Positions 51,401 to 61,489 of a stretch of DNA of 64,000 bases are shown in pieces. The notes below the pieces were generated by a model. It saw only the letters and a program-made list of their open reading frames with translations, searched no databases and was not told where the DNA came from. Both the position numbers and the translations under genes were made by a program. Numbering within the stretch: the first letter of the stretch is position 1; every line of letters begins with the position of its first letter. This DNA comes from Manis javanica (taxonomy: Eukaryota; Chordata; Mammalia; Pholidota; Manidae). Where the stretch lies: the NCBI RefSeq assembly GCF_040802235.1, contig NC_133161.1, positions 12,975,001-13,039,000 on the forward strand. The letters are read 5' to 3'.

Positions 51401-54400
51401 CCTCCTAATGCCACTGGAACTGCTGGTCATCATTTCTGAGCACCCTCTGGAGAAAGGGTTGTGTTGCCTGGTGGGCAGCAAACAAAGTAGGTTCCCTAAT
51501 GGTTAGAGCAGGAATATGAAAGTTTGAGATAACATAATGATAAAGGTAGTGCAGCAAATGTTTGCCATAAGCTAAGGGATAGTCTGTAGTTTTACTTCTT
51601 TTTTAGATGTAAAAATAGACACTTGTAACACATGTGACTGATGGTTAGTTTTGCCCAGTTAATTAGTTGCTAGAACTGCTAAGTACATATGACACAGTTT
51701 AGATTTACTACCTAGATTATTAACTTACTGTGTCTGAATGAATCTTAGCATAAAATGCTCAAAGAGTTATGAGGATTTTCTCAGGCAGAAGGTTGCTTCT
51801 TGAAGGAATAGAGTTTTTTCTATGTTTAGAGATACAGCTTAATGGTTTAATGATAATTTTACAAATGAAAAGGAATGAGAAAATGTGTAAGGTAAGAATT
51901 TGGAAAAAAGTAATTAGGTGATTGAGTGGATATAGGAAAAGACAATACATACTGTAAATTTTGTAAATATTGTCTTGCCCTTTTAATTTGGAGCATTTTA
52001 TGTGTTGATACAACGTTCCACATTTCTGTTGTTCCTTGTTCTGATCAGTCAGTTTTGCCTATACAGTCTGCTTAGCAGAGTTGCCATGGGAGCTATAGAT
52101 TGTGAACTATCAGAAACTCCTGATTAGCGTGGAATCTGAAAGGTAATAGATCTGTAGCAGGAGTGGGCAAACTATGGACCATAGGCCAAACCTGGCTGAA
52201 GGCTTTTTTTTTTTTTAAGTAAGGTTTTATTGGACCACAGCTACACGTGGTTGTTTAAATGATGACCTGAGGCTGCTTTTGAGCTATAATTGCAGAGTTG
52301 AATGGTTGTAACATTGGTGGTATGACTTGCAAAGCCTAAAATATTTAGTGTTTGACCCTTGAAAGTTCTCTGACTACTGGCCTGTGGCCTTGATTCTCAA
52401 AGTATGGTCTCTGGACCAGCAGTATTAGCATCATGTAGGGGCTTCTTAGACATGCAGAATCATGGGCTCCACTCCAGACTTAGAAATTAGGCATCTGCCT
52501 TTTAACAGTTTCCTAGTTGATTCATATGCATAGTATTTTGAAAAGAAAAGGACAGGATCAGGGAATAGATGTATACATTGCATCTAGAGGCTTCTGGTTA
52601 GACAGTGACTGCAGACTTTTTAATTTTTTCAGATACGAACACAGTAAGCCATTGAAACAGGAAGAAGCTACTGCTACAGATCTAACTGCAAAATCATCCC
52701 TTGCTGCTTCTTCAAGTCTCTCATCAGTAATTGGACCAACTGTTGAAATGAATACGGGAGAAGCTGAGTCAAGAAATTCAAACTTTGCAACTGTAGGAGC
52801 AGGTTCAGAAGATTGGGTGAATGCCATTGAGTTTGTTCCTGGGCAACCCTACTGTGGCCGTAGTGAGTATTTTGAAGAATAAAAACAAGATAGGGGCTAG
52901 ACAGTACTTCCTCAATTAGCTGACTTTTTACAACCTTCCTGCTTCTACTCTTCATATTTAGCCTTATCTTAATGCTCTAAATTGGATTACCCAAGACTTA
53001 ACAGATTGAGTGACAGAGTCCCAGTAGTTAATGAATTTAGAGTGTTTAAAAAAAAACTGAAGCCTCTCTTCTTTAATCAATACAGTTGCACAAGAAATAC
53101 ATAGAAAACTTAAAAAAAAAATACAGAAACCTAATCTTGGAAATACTGGCATTAGAAGAAATTCTTTTCTTTCAAGAGTAAGGGAATTAATTCAATAGAC
53201 TGTTTTGGAGTTTAATTGAAGTTCCTTTCACTTTTCTGTTCAGTTAGGTTCTAGGTTATCTTTTAGTTCATCTATCTGTCTTATCCATTTTGGACCTTTA
53301 CCGCCCTTTTAAACATTTTCAGCTGCCCCTTCCTGCACTGAAGCACCCCTGCAGGGGTCAGTGATTAAGGAGGAGTCCGAGAAGGAGCAAACTGCAGTGG
53401 AAACAAAGCAGCAGCTCTGCCCCTACGCTGCAGTGGGAGAGTGCCGCTACGGGGAGAACTGTGTGTACCTCCACGGAGACTCGTGTGACATGTGCGGGCT
53501 GCAGGTCCTCCACCCGACGGATGCCGCCCAGAGGTCACAACATATAAAAGTAAGTCTTCAGGGAGCTACTGTGTTAATAGGTGTATCTTCCCTTTCACAA
53601 CATTGTTGGTTTATTTCAGAGAAACATTTGATAAATTGAATGGTTTTCCTCCCTGGGCTTCTTGAATGGTTTATCAAGAAATCATTGCTTTCAGAACCTC
53701 AGACTGTGGTCTTTTTTTCTTTTTTTTTTTTAATAACAGCTTTTCTGAGATTCACATTCCTAATAGTTTACTCTTCTAAGATGCACATTTAATATATTTA
53801 TATGTAATATGATGATAATGTTATGTCAGTTACACCTCAATTAAAATAAAAAGTATGTGATGTCCTCACAAAAACTTATACATGAATATTTGTAACAGCA
53901 TTCTTAAATAGTCCTAAAGTGGAAATAGCTAAAATGTCTATCATCTGATGATTGGATAAATAAATTATAGTCTCTCCATATGATGGAATATTACTAAGAA
54001 ACAAAATACTAATACCTTCTACAATACAGATAATCTTGAAAATGTGCCAGGTGAACAGAGCCAGTCAGAAAAGGCCCCTTATTTATATGAAATGTCCCGA
54101 ATATGCACATCCACACGTGAGTGGTTGCCTAAGATGGAGGTGTTTAGGAAGAAGGAGGGACTGGGTTTGGGCTTTCTCTCTTAGGTGATGAAAATACTCT
54201 AGAAATATTGACTGTGGTGATGGTTGCATACCTGTGCATATACCCAAACCCAGTTGTGTACTTAAATGGATTCTATGATATGTGAATTATATCTCAGTAA
54301 AGCTCTTCTGTTTTTTTAATGTGAAAATTATGTGCCTGGTACATAAATGTCACCTAATAATGTTAGTTTCCTTCACCCTTATTTTCAACAGGTTGTAAAT

Positions 54401-57060
54401 TAGGGCCTTAATCGTAATTGCATTTTCCATCTAGAAACCAGAAAAATCACCAAACTTGGAAAATTGTGTTTAGTGTAGGTAACAGGGGTTGAGCTGCAGG
54501 GTAGAGAAAATGAGGTAATTTTTCAGTTCCTGAAGTTGAGTCCTCATAGTTTGACTCTATAGTAAACTCGCCAAATGTCAGTGTGCCTGTATTCACGTGT
54601 GAACACAGCTGCTTTTAATATCAGGCTGGGGTAACATGCATCATTGGCTGTAAGCGAAAGCCTTTTATTATTATTCATTGACTTGGTTATGCTCTCCTCT
54701 CTCCACCTCTTCTAGTCTTGCATCGAGGCCCACGAGAAGGACATGGAGCTGTCCTTCGCCGTCCAGCGCAGCAAGGACATGGTGTGTGGGATCTGCATGG
54801 AGGTGGTCTATGAGAAAGCCAGCCCCAGCGAGCGCCGCTTCGGGATTCTCTCCAACTGCAACCACACCTACTGTCTCAAGTGTATTCGCAAGTGGAGGAG
54901 TGCTAAGCAATTTGAGAGCAAGATCATAAAGTGAGACTCCTCCCCAATCTTCGTTTGTGCTTTCTATTTTGGGGAAGAATTTAGTATCTTGTGCCAACTT
55001 TCAACCAGATGGACCGCATTTAAGTGCATGCATTTTATCTTGAAACGGGGGTATTCTAATTGGGATTTCTTTGTATTTCAGCTAGCTTCTAGGTTAGTTG
55101 GTATATCTACATTTATTTGAATGAGGAAACCCTATGTATCAGTTAGTAGAATCTTCGTGCTTTTTCTGAGGAGATTGTGTTTAATGGATTAGCCAGTTTA
55201 GGCTCAGTGAACAAACTTATCTAGCTCTGAATGTATGTTTCCTGACGTTTTACATTTTCCACTTTCCTATTCCATCCATTAAGCTAGCCAATAATCCACC
55301 ATCCTTTAAAGATTGTTCTCATAACTGAACAAAAACTACATAATCTAAACAGAGCAAAGTTACAAGAAATAAATTTATTTAAACGAAAGAAAAAGGAGTC
55401 TGTGTGAAATGTCTTCTTTTGTTGTTTTTTGGGTTTTTTTTTTTTTTACCTAAGATTTTTTTAACAAACTGGCTAGCCTTTGAGTTGACCTTATGAAGGA
55501 CTTCTCTTGCCTCAGAAGAAGTGGGCAGTTGTTTGGCAGTGTGTGGAACCCCATTAGGAAATGCCCATGTGCCTTTCAGTTAAGTCTTTAAATCTGGAGG
55601 AGACACACCAGGGTGTGGCCTTGAAGAAGCTGGGCCTGTAAAGGGGAATTTGCATTGCAGCCTGTTCATTGTTTCCCAGGTCCTGCCCAGAATGCCGGAT
55701 CACATCTAACTTTGTCATTCCAAGTGAGTACTGGGTGGAGGAGAAAGAAGAGAAGCAGAAACTCATTCAGAAATACAAGGAGGCAATGAGGTATGGGCAC
55801 TGCAGCCTTTCTCAAGCTAAGATCCCAGGGCAGCTTGGGGCTCCCTCTGAAAAGAACAGTGCTGCATTATATACTCCTACCTCCTTCCTACCCTTTCTTT
55901 GACTTCCCAGTACAGTTTATTTTGTCATCCCAATAACACCTCCCATTAAAAATCTTGCTATAACACAGTCCTTGGGGTGCATGCCAAGGGACTGTGTTGT
56001 AATGAAGTCTGCTGCTGGTAGCCAGAGCCCCATGCGTGGGGCTCTACCTTACTCTGAGTCTGTGTCATAGTTGTCCTATATTCTTGTGTGGGGGCTTTCT
56101 AGAAGATTTTCTCTCTGCTGGATCTGCGGTACTAGAGCTGTTCAACAGCATGGACTTAAACAGAGTGTCTGTTTCTGTTAGTGTTTCTTGCATTAGCACA
56201 CACGTTTGAGAACACACCTTGGGGAGGGCTGTAGACAGGCATACTGGTTCTACCCCTACCTGTCTAAAGAAACCCTGGATGATAGTCAAATACAGTACAG
56301 ACCTGAAATCCACTGTGAATAAGGGTTGCGATATTTTCCTTTCCAGCAACAAGGCGTGCAGGTATTTTGATGAAGGACGTGGGAGCTGCCCATTTGGAGG
56401 GAACTGTTTTTACAAGCATGCGTACCCTGATGGCCGTAGAGAGGAGCCACAGAGACAGAAAGTGGGAACATCAAGCAGATACCGGGTAACTCTCACTGTT
56501 TTTTTAAAGGAGGGGAAGTTCCACGCTATCAGTTGAGCCCTGCACAGGTTGGGGTAGGGGAAGGAGAAGATTAACACTCAGGTCTGGGAGCGAGACTATA
56601 GTATTAGAGGAGGAAACCAACCTCAGAAAACGGGGAGGGCTGTGAAAGGAAACAATAGAATGCTTAAAGCTCTAGCCTAAACAGTTTGCATCAAGTAACC
56701 AGAGGGGAGGAGTTGGTAAAGTCGAAACCCTAAATGAGAAGTCTGGTTCGTCATGCCCTCTGTGTGCTGGACGTTTTGCCTTAGAAACCACAGAATAGAA
56801 GATGCCACTCGACAGTGCCCTCCCTATCACGGCCTTGTTTTTTACAGGCCCAACGAAGGAACCACTTCTGGGAGCTCATTGAGGAAAGAGAGAACAGCAA
56901 CCCCTTTGAGAACGATGAAGAAGAGGTGGTCACCTTTGAGCTGGGCGAGATGTTGCTTATGCTTTTGGCCGCAGGTGGGGACGACGACCTGACAGACTCT
57001 GAAGACGAGTGGGACTTGTTTCATGATGAGCTGGAAGATTTTTATGACTTGGATCTATAG
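39297..57060 (+). CDS. MKRN1: MKRN1, makorin RING finger E3 ubiquitin ligase (complete, 8 exons)
   Basis: Join 39297-39478, 45901-46029, 52633-52862, 53323-53549, 54716-54930, 55680-55790, 56347-56485, 56848-57060: 1446 nt, 481 aa, all GT-AG and in frame. Order: Ala/Gly/Thr/Pro-rich N-tail (1-55); CCCH fingers C60/C68/C74/H78 and C89/C97/C103/H107; PAM2-like motif WVNAIEFVP (165-173); CCCH C213/C221/C227/H231; makorin Cys-His box (235-254); C3HC4 RING C280, C283, C304, H306, C309, C312, C330, C333; last CCCH C369/C379/C385/H389; acidic C-tail. Length is one less than human (482). All zinc ligands are present. Start chosen for its strong context (G at -3 and +4) and match to the known N-terminus. 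Known role: RNA-binding E3 ligase acting on TERT, p53/p21 and others, and bound to cytoplasmic poly(A)-binding protein. It has introns, so it is the source gene and not one of the many retrocopies. Confidence 0.97.
40880..41160 (-). repeat. Worn L2-like fragment
   Basis: Phrases such as ctctgctaggcacttttccctgg and gttcttcactggttatcgagttcacaac resemble an L2 segment. Orientation and family are uncertain. Confidence 0.4.
41450..41550 (+). repeat. L2 3'-end fragment
   Basis: tgagctctttagagcaggggccctgttttatggtggtatctgtagggcttaactcagtgcctagtttactcagtcagtgc follows the L2 tail. Confidence 0.7.
42541..42735 (+). repeat. L2-like fragment
   Basis: attaaacaaatatgtattaaatg, atggtccttaaccaccaggattttacagtctag and caaaaagtaaatg resemble the L2 internal region. 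Confidence 0.5.
43765..43885 (+). repeat. MIR fragment
   Basis: gagcttactgagggccacacagccaataagtgacaaagctgggatttaaacag...gctgagcctgtgtgc fits the MIR 3' half. Confidence 0.75.
45180..45280 (+). repeat. MER5A-type hAT fragment
   Basis: acttctgatttagtggatctaggg...tttgcatttctagcaaattcccaagtggtgctgctggggtagg matches the inner half of MER5A. Confidence 0.7.
45901..46029 (+). CDS. MKRN1: MKRN1 exon 2
   Basis: Acceptor tgtttgactcgcag, donor gtaaga. Encodes [20 protein letters not shown] and [15 protein letters not shown]: the rest of CCCH 1 and most of CCCH 2 (its His is in exon 3). Confidence 0.97.
46326..46634 (-). mobile_element. L1 3' tail, antisense
   Basis: Reverse of the same L1 3' UTR found at 18223-19506 and 28391-28606: ttattaaagtatcactgatatacaatctta, cccacattatcaagtcc, cagtcactgtccatcagtgtagtaagatgct, ctttggtaaccactag. 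Possible 10-bp duplications ttttcttttc at 46316-46325 and 46635-46644, but the sequence is simple. Confidence 0.8.
47085..47575 (+). repeat. Old interspersed repeat, LTR-like, family not fixed
   Basis: tagcagcttaaaaacatttattatctcatagttcctggggatctgg...tggccagggctgcc...agatggctaactcacatagctgtt...catagctggcagctagctttc-type phrases are those of a common mammalian dispersed repeat. I cannot give the exact name. Confidence 0.55.
48975..49118 (+). repeat. 144-bp duplication, copy 1 (MER20-like)
   Basis: Identical to 51326-51469 except for three substitutions, with no gaps. Inside, ttgtgcaccttgcaggacatctagcatcctttgcc resembles antisense MER20, an old hAT element. Confidence 0.95.
49495..49775 (+). 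repeat. hAT-Charlie-type nonautonomous element
   Basis: caggagttggcagactttttctgtacccagccagagagtaagtattttt...gcagccatagacgatac...ccaatgaaactttattt...ggatttggcctgcaggctgtagttggccatccctgct: start and end form the expected inverted ends. An insert of about 100 bp breaks it near 49640. Confidence 0.8.
50885..51085 (+). repeat. hAT element (MER3-like)
   Basis: gagtgctgtccagtggaac...ggtaactgctagttacc...ggctagtgcaaagaccaatgcactgagttttaaattttatttagg...atggccaatggctgcc follows a known hAT-Charlie short element. Confidence 0.65.
51326..51469 (+). repeat. 144-bp duplication, copy 2 (MER20-like)
   Basis: Same orientation as copy 1, 2351 bp downstream. Flanks differ at once on both sides (ctg/atc before; tgg/ggt after). 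Confidence 0.95.
52155..52390 (+). repeat. hAT-type element
   Basis: tagcaggagtgggcaaactatggaccataggccaaacctggctg...taaggttttattggaccacagctacac...tctgactactggcctgtgg: related in layout to the element at 49495-49775. Confidence 0.65.
52393..52515 (-). repeat. MER5A fragment
   Basis: gattctcaaagtatggtctctggaccagcagtattagcatcatgtaggggcttcttagacatgcagaat...cttttaacag is MER5A in reverse. It ends about 120 bp before exon 3. Confidence 0.8.
52633..52862 (+). CDS. MKRN1: MKRN1 exon 3
   Basis: Acceptor tttttaattttttcag, donor gtgagt. Encodes [17 protein letters not shown] (ending CCCH 2), a Ser-rich linker, and [20 protein letters not shown], which contains the PAM2-like motif for poly(A)-binding protein. 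Confidence 0.97.
52863..53322. other. MKRN1 intron 3
   Basis: Nothing recognised beyond splice sites. Confidence 0.6.
53323..53549 (+). CDS. MKRN1: MKRN1 exon 4
   Basis: Acceptor aaacattttcag, donor gtaagt. Encodes a charged linker, CCCH 3 ([19 protein letters not shown]) and the makorin Cys-His box ([14 protein letters not shown]). Confidence 0.97.
53550..54715. other. MKRN1 intron 4
   Basis: Holds a T run with a scrap of antisense L1 (53713-53790), then a sense L1 tail. No exon recognised. Confidence 0.6.
53850..54318 (+). repeat. Old L1 tail, sense
   Basis: aaaaacttatacatgaatatttgtaacagc, gaaatagctaaaatgtc, tatgatggaatattactaagaaac, gtggttgcctaag, gtgaattatatctcagtaaagct follow the L1M 3' end in order. 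Confidence 0.85.
54716..54930 (+). CDS. MKRN1: MKRN1 exon 5 (RING, first six ligands)
   Basis: Acceptor ccacctcttctag, donor gtgaga. Encodes [20 protein letters not shown] and [20 protein letters not shown]: six of eight RING zinc ligands. H306 corresponds to the human residue (H307) whose change abolishes ligase activity. If the donor is not used, the frame reads AAG TGA, a stop one codon later. Confidence 0.97.
54931..55679. other. MKRN1 intron 5
   Basis: Opens with an in-frame stop and carries a poly(A) signal at 55368-55373. No repeat family recognised. Confidence 0.65.
55368..55373 (+). terminator. MKRN1: Intronic poly(A) signal in MKRN1 intron 5
   Basis: AATAAA about 440 nt after the exon 5 donor, with a GT-rich stretch at about 55398-55450. 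Use of it with intron 5 retained would give a 328-aa protein ending ESKIIK. A short MKRN1 isoform of the matching length is known in human (329 aa, from memory). Confidence 0.6.
55680..55790 (+). CDS. MKRN1: MKRN1 exon 6
   Basis: Acceptor ttcattgtttcccag, donor gtatgg. Encodes [20 protein letters not shown] and a charged helix; C330 and C333 complete the RING. Confidence 0.97.
55791..56346. other. MKRN1 intron 6
   Basis: Nothing recognised beyond splice sites. Confidence 0.6.
56347..56485 (+). CDS. MKRN1: MKRN1 exon 7
   Basis: Acceptor cgatattttcctttccag, donor gtaact. Encodes the C-terminal CCCH finger ([20 protein letters not shown] then KH) and a basic segment ending SSRYR. Confidence 0.97.
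56486..56847. other. MKRN1 intron 7
   Basis: Nothing recognised beyond splice sites. Confidence 0.6.
56848..57060 (+). CDS. MKRN1: MKRN1 exon 8 (coding part)
   Basis: Acceptor ccttgttttttacag. Encodes [20 protein letters not shown] and the acidic tail ending [11 protein letters not shown] at 57058-57060. Confidence 0.97.
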   Translation, partial: AQRRNHFWELIEERENSNPFENDEEEVVTFELGEMLLMLLAAGGDDDLTDSEDEWDLFHDELEDFYDLDL

Positions 57061-57266
57061 CAACTTTGCGTGGCGTGTGAACTGGTCTGCTGAGCCCCAG
57101 ACAGTGGCCGTCCCCTGTGGTGGTGTGGCAGCGCCCGTGTCTCTCTCCTAGGCAGGCCTACCAACTCCAGGTGCTGTCGTAATAATATGTTCCCAGGGCC
57201 TGTCTTCTCAACCCCTTGCCTTTACCCCAGGAGTGTGGTGTTCTCCCTGTTTAAAAAAGTTACAAA

Positions 57267-57272
57267 AATAAA
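57267..57272 (+). terminator. MKRN1: MKRN1 proximal poly(A) signal
   Basis: AATAAA, 207 nt after the stop, followed by gttagtttttttgt, a U/GU-rich downstream stretch. Confidence 0.65.
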
Positions 57273-58497
57273 TCTTAAAGTTAGTTTTTTTGTAACCTGA
57301 ATTTAACTGTCAGACAGTTAGTGTAGGTTTGTTGCGTCGCCTGTTTTCGACCAGACTCACACAGTCCCAGGGTGATGTTTATGGACTTCCCACACCCGTT
57401 TTGAGGACTCCAGATTCAAAAGTAACAGCATTGGCCCTGCTTTGGGGTCCAAGAGTGGGGGTGATGGTGAAGAATCTGAGCTATGGCAAGTAGCCTGCTC
57501 CAGACTTAAGAGGTGGAGACTTGAGGTTTCTGGTGGAACCCGCACATCTGTGTTTTTACATCTTTCCCCTCCCTGTGCTCCCCACCCTGTGCACTCGTTC
57601 AGTGGTTTTGGTGTCTTGTTTAATTGCACACACATAATACTACTGGGTACCAGAACCAGGTGTGAATGTGTTGAGATTTTTACTGTGTTTAGCATGATAG
57701 GAAGATTACAAAAGAACACATATGGAAGAAAACAGTGGCATAAAATAAGTGCAGAGTTGGCAGTTGACTCCCAAGGGCTGATAGATGGTGTGAGTGTGTG
57801 TGTGCATGTGTGATAAGCTTCTCATCCCTGCATAGACGCAGTGCTCTTAGCCTTAGTGGAAAACTCGGTTTAGTGGTTTCAACCTAGTGTGGCAAATAGA
57901 TCTTAAAGGGCAAAGCAGTATATTGGTAACTGTTAGTAGAGCAGTGCTAACTCTGTCTACATAGAGAAGTGGACTTAGCCGTAGCTATCGGCTATCCCAT
58001 TATGTCACCACAGGCTGGGGCTCGACTACACAGTTGTACTTACTGCTTTATGATCTCCAAGCCTTTCCGGTCCGGCACTTTTTGACAAAGTTTTGTCCTC
58101 ATTTGGAGTTTTGTTGTCAAGTTTTTATGGGTATTTGCCTTGTTCATCCCTGAGCTTTGCAGGTAGACAGACTTGATTCAAAACTGTGTCCTAAGGTGTT
58201 TCTTGAAGTGGAGTAACTGTTTGCAGTAACAAGTCACGCTTTTCCACTAAAGGGGGAGGAGGTGGACATCCACAAGACACGCTGAAGTTAAGTTGTTAGA
58301 AGAGTTTCTTGATTGGAAATTTTAGCTTCGCATTTTGTTGCTCTATTTCCTACAAATACCTTGGAGATACTCCTGGTTCGTCCATCTCCTGCATTGATTC
58401 CTTGGATCCCACCCATTCTTTCACTTTAAGAAAAAAGTAATCATTGCAGAGGTCTCTGTATTTTGCAGCTGCCCTTTTGTAAGAAGCACTTTTCCCA

Positions 58498-58510
58498 AAT
58501 AAACAATAAA
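58498..58510 (+). terminator. MKRN1: MKRN1 distal poly(A) signals
   Basis: Two AATAAA hexamers (58498-58503 and 58505-58510), followed by a strong GT-rich element, ttctgttttgtgttgtgttg (58528-58547). The best 3'-end signal in the window. Another AATAAA lies at 58897-58902. Confidence 0.85.
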
Positions 58511-58525
58511 AAAAACCTTAAGTTG

Positions 58526-61489
58526 GCTTTCTGTTTTGTGTTGTGTTGTTCTGAGATGTCAAAGCATAATAATTGTTCGTTTCATTGACCGTCTGATCAG
58601 TTCATCAGTTAGTTTCTGTGGCTGTAGTTTCATTTCTGTTGATACAGTTTCGCTGAGGGAACTATATCCAGACATCTCGCCTAGGAGGGTTTGAGAGCTA
58701 AGAGGACCCCATACCAGCTGGGATCCGCAAGCTCTTCTGTGTGTGAGAATTTGCAAAACTACCTAGGCTGCCTTTGTCGACCAGTTTTCTGCCGCCATGT
58801 GCTTGTAGCTGAATCTGCTTTGTACCTGCAAATAGCAGGTAGGTCACAACACTTTGAGAGGGTATTTTGTATCCTAATTATATAGATTTTTGTATTAATA
58901 AAATAACCATTTTGCCACTCCTGTGGAAGACCTTTGGTGACTTTTTGCAGTGCTTATTTGTAAAAACATTGCTCCTTAGTTTTAGTATCTCTGTTACGAA
59001 TTTTTGCCATTGAAAATGTTCCCACATCTAGGAGTGATGACTTATGGTAGTCATGGTAACGGGTGGATTCCCTGAGTGGTCTGTTTCTGTCCGCTCGTGG
59101 CCCAGCTGCTCCCTTCCACAAGTGTTGAAAAGTCCACCTTCAGCTGCTACTCATCAGGCCCCGCTGGGGACTGCGTGTACCTCCAGAGTGATGCTGGAGG
59201 GCCTCAGGCAAGGCAGACGTGTTGAGGCTGTGAGTGGGGGAGAGAGATTAAAAGCCTCTGTTTTTTGATGTCTTTAAAGTAGGAAAAGGCGCATCAAAAG
59301 CTGCGCTGTTGGCGTTATCTGAGTCTGCTGTGGGGAGAACGGAGTAGGGACAGCCCAGGAGGGGATAACATTGCTGAGGGAGGGAGGGAGGCTGATGTTA
59401 GGACCAGCCCCCTTTGTGTCCTGGAAAGAGCATTGGAAGCTTATCTGTTGGCCAGTTAATAGTGTGAGTTGCTGCCTGGTCACTGTCTTGAGGGTGGTTG
59501 CCAATTGCAAAAACAGTTGGGGGACCAACAGTGATGGGTGAAACTTCTCCCTCTCATTCACATAAAACTACAATCTCAACCTCTTCTGCCACCACACAAA
59601 GTAAGTGATGTTCACATCTGTGACTAACTCCTGTGGACATAACACAGATTATATTTTTAAAATGTTGCTGGAAACAGTGAAGCAAATACTGCCAAAGATT
59701 TGGGGGAGGGAGGAGGTGTGATACTGATAAAGGTACTTGTAGTCATTGTTACTAGTGCCATTCACCAAATTTCTAAGAGTCTGCTTTCTGGGTGCCCATC
59801 TGACCTTCTTAGGCTGATGAAATGGGAGCAGAAGTGGTATCCTTTCCAGATGAAAGTTTTTTTAAGAGCCAGTCCATGATTGACCTCATTCTCCCCTTTT
59901 CCAAAGCAACAGATCATTTCTGAGAAGGTGACCCTTCCACCAGCCTGGGTTACGGTGTGGGAGAGAGGTGGAGTGGGACATTCAGTTGACCTCTGAGGGA
60001 CATAGAACATGAGCATGAAATAAACCTTTGGGGTAAAAAGCCACTAAGATTTTGGATCCTTTTCTTAACAGCATAACAGCCTATCCTGGGTTGAAATACC
60101 TGTTTAAAGAACTTAACTGTCATTTCCTAAGAAAAACTAAATAAAAGACTTAGTATTTATAAAACATTCAGTTATTTTTCCAGTTTATTTTAGGTACCTC
60201 TATTCAGGGTAATCAAGTAAAAAGTAAATTACAGAGTCATGAATACATGGTATACAGTTGTTATTAAGAAAAGCATTATTTCAAACAACTTCTTTGCCTA
60301 TGCTTTGATAATAAATACTACTAATGGACATGTACTTTTGTATAGAAGGATGAGGCTTTGCTATAGTTTTAAATATGTCAGAAGCACTTTTTAGTTAAGT
60401 TGAGGTAAATAAGCTAGCTAAAAGATACATTTTTAAATCTCAGACACTAGAAGCAGTTCCTGAGAGTTTCATGGGCTTGAGCAGCAAAGTGACTTACCTC
60501 TAAATAGGAAATGAATTTTTAAAAAATTTAGACAGGGAACCTTTGTGATTCTTATATCTGGAGTGATTACCACAGGCTCATTATCTCCTACCAACACCGT
60601 GTTTTATTACTTTTCATAGCATCTAGGACTCACTTCACAAACATTTGAACAGCCTTGCATTTTAGGTAAGAGAAGTGCTCTGCAGTGAGTCATTTTAACA
60701 AGAAATGCGTATTTCTTTGTATTGAATGACAGGACGAGATCCATTGCTGATAACAGAAAATATCTAAGATTTTACCCAGAACTAACCAGGTCTTTATTCC
60801 AGCTCCCTCATCAGTGCATAAAGAAACATACCACACAGTGCCCAAAATGAAAGTATTTTTAGGTTCATCTCTGAGGGTAATACGTTGTTTCTTTTTTACC
60901 AAAAGTTTATTCTCCTCAATAAATACTAGAAATTGACTCCAGAAGCCTTGACCCCACTCCTGTCATTGCCAGTAGTGGACATAATCTACAATGTAAAACT
61001 ACTGAGACAAAAGGTTGGTTTAAAGGAAAACCCATCTATGGTGATATATTTGCCCTCTTAGAAGGGGCAGCTTTTGTTTCTACTTACATGCATGCAGGTG
61101 CACAAACTCACTTTCTTCCCCTGCTCTTGCCTTCTGTGTTAAACTAGTAATGGATAACATTTTTAATTAAAGGGTAACCATTTGTTTTACTGTTTTGAGT
61201 CCCTGCTGGACACTGTCCTTGCACTGGAGATGCTGTGAGCGCAGATGAGGCTGGAACGGTGTTTGTCGCCATAGTCCACCTGATCCCCTACATTTCCGAC
61301 GTCTTCACAGTTAAGTTAGTGCCATGTGACCATCCCTCCTCCTGCATGGAGGTGAAAGCCACACGCTGAATCAGCATTTACAAGGTGGTGGGATCCTGAA
61401 TCCCTAAGTCACTGGAGAGGAGGCCCTCCACCTCAAATCATGAGCAAGAGAAACATTGAGATTTGGGCTAATATAAGCCTGGCATGAGA
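58526..61489. other. Intergenic, downstream of MKRN1
   Basis: No gene recognised on either strand. The next gene expected from human synteny (RAB19, opposite strand) was looked for and not seen. Confidence 0.5.

Larger units (their letters stand above)
46030..52632. other. MKRN1 intron 2
   Basis: The longest MKRN1 intron, rich in DNA-transposon relics and holding a near-identical 144-bp duplication; each is listed separately. No exon or other gene recognised between the elements. Confidence 0.6.
57061..58525 (+). other. MKRN1: MKRN1 3' UTR
   Basis: About 1.46 kb from the stop to the distal poly(A) signals. The proximal signal would give a UTR of only about 230 nt. No interspersed repeat recognised in it. 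Confidence 0.8.
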
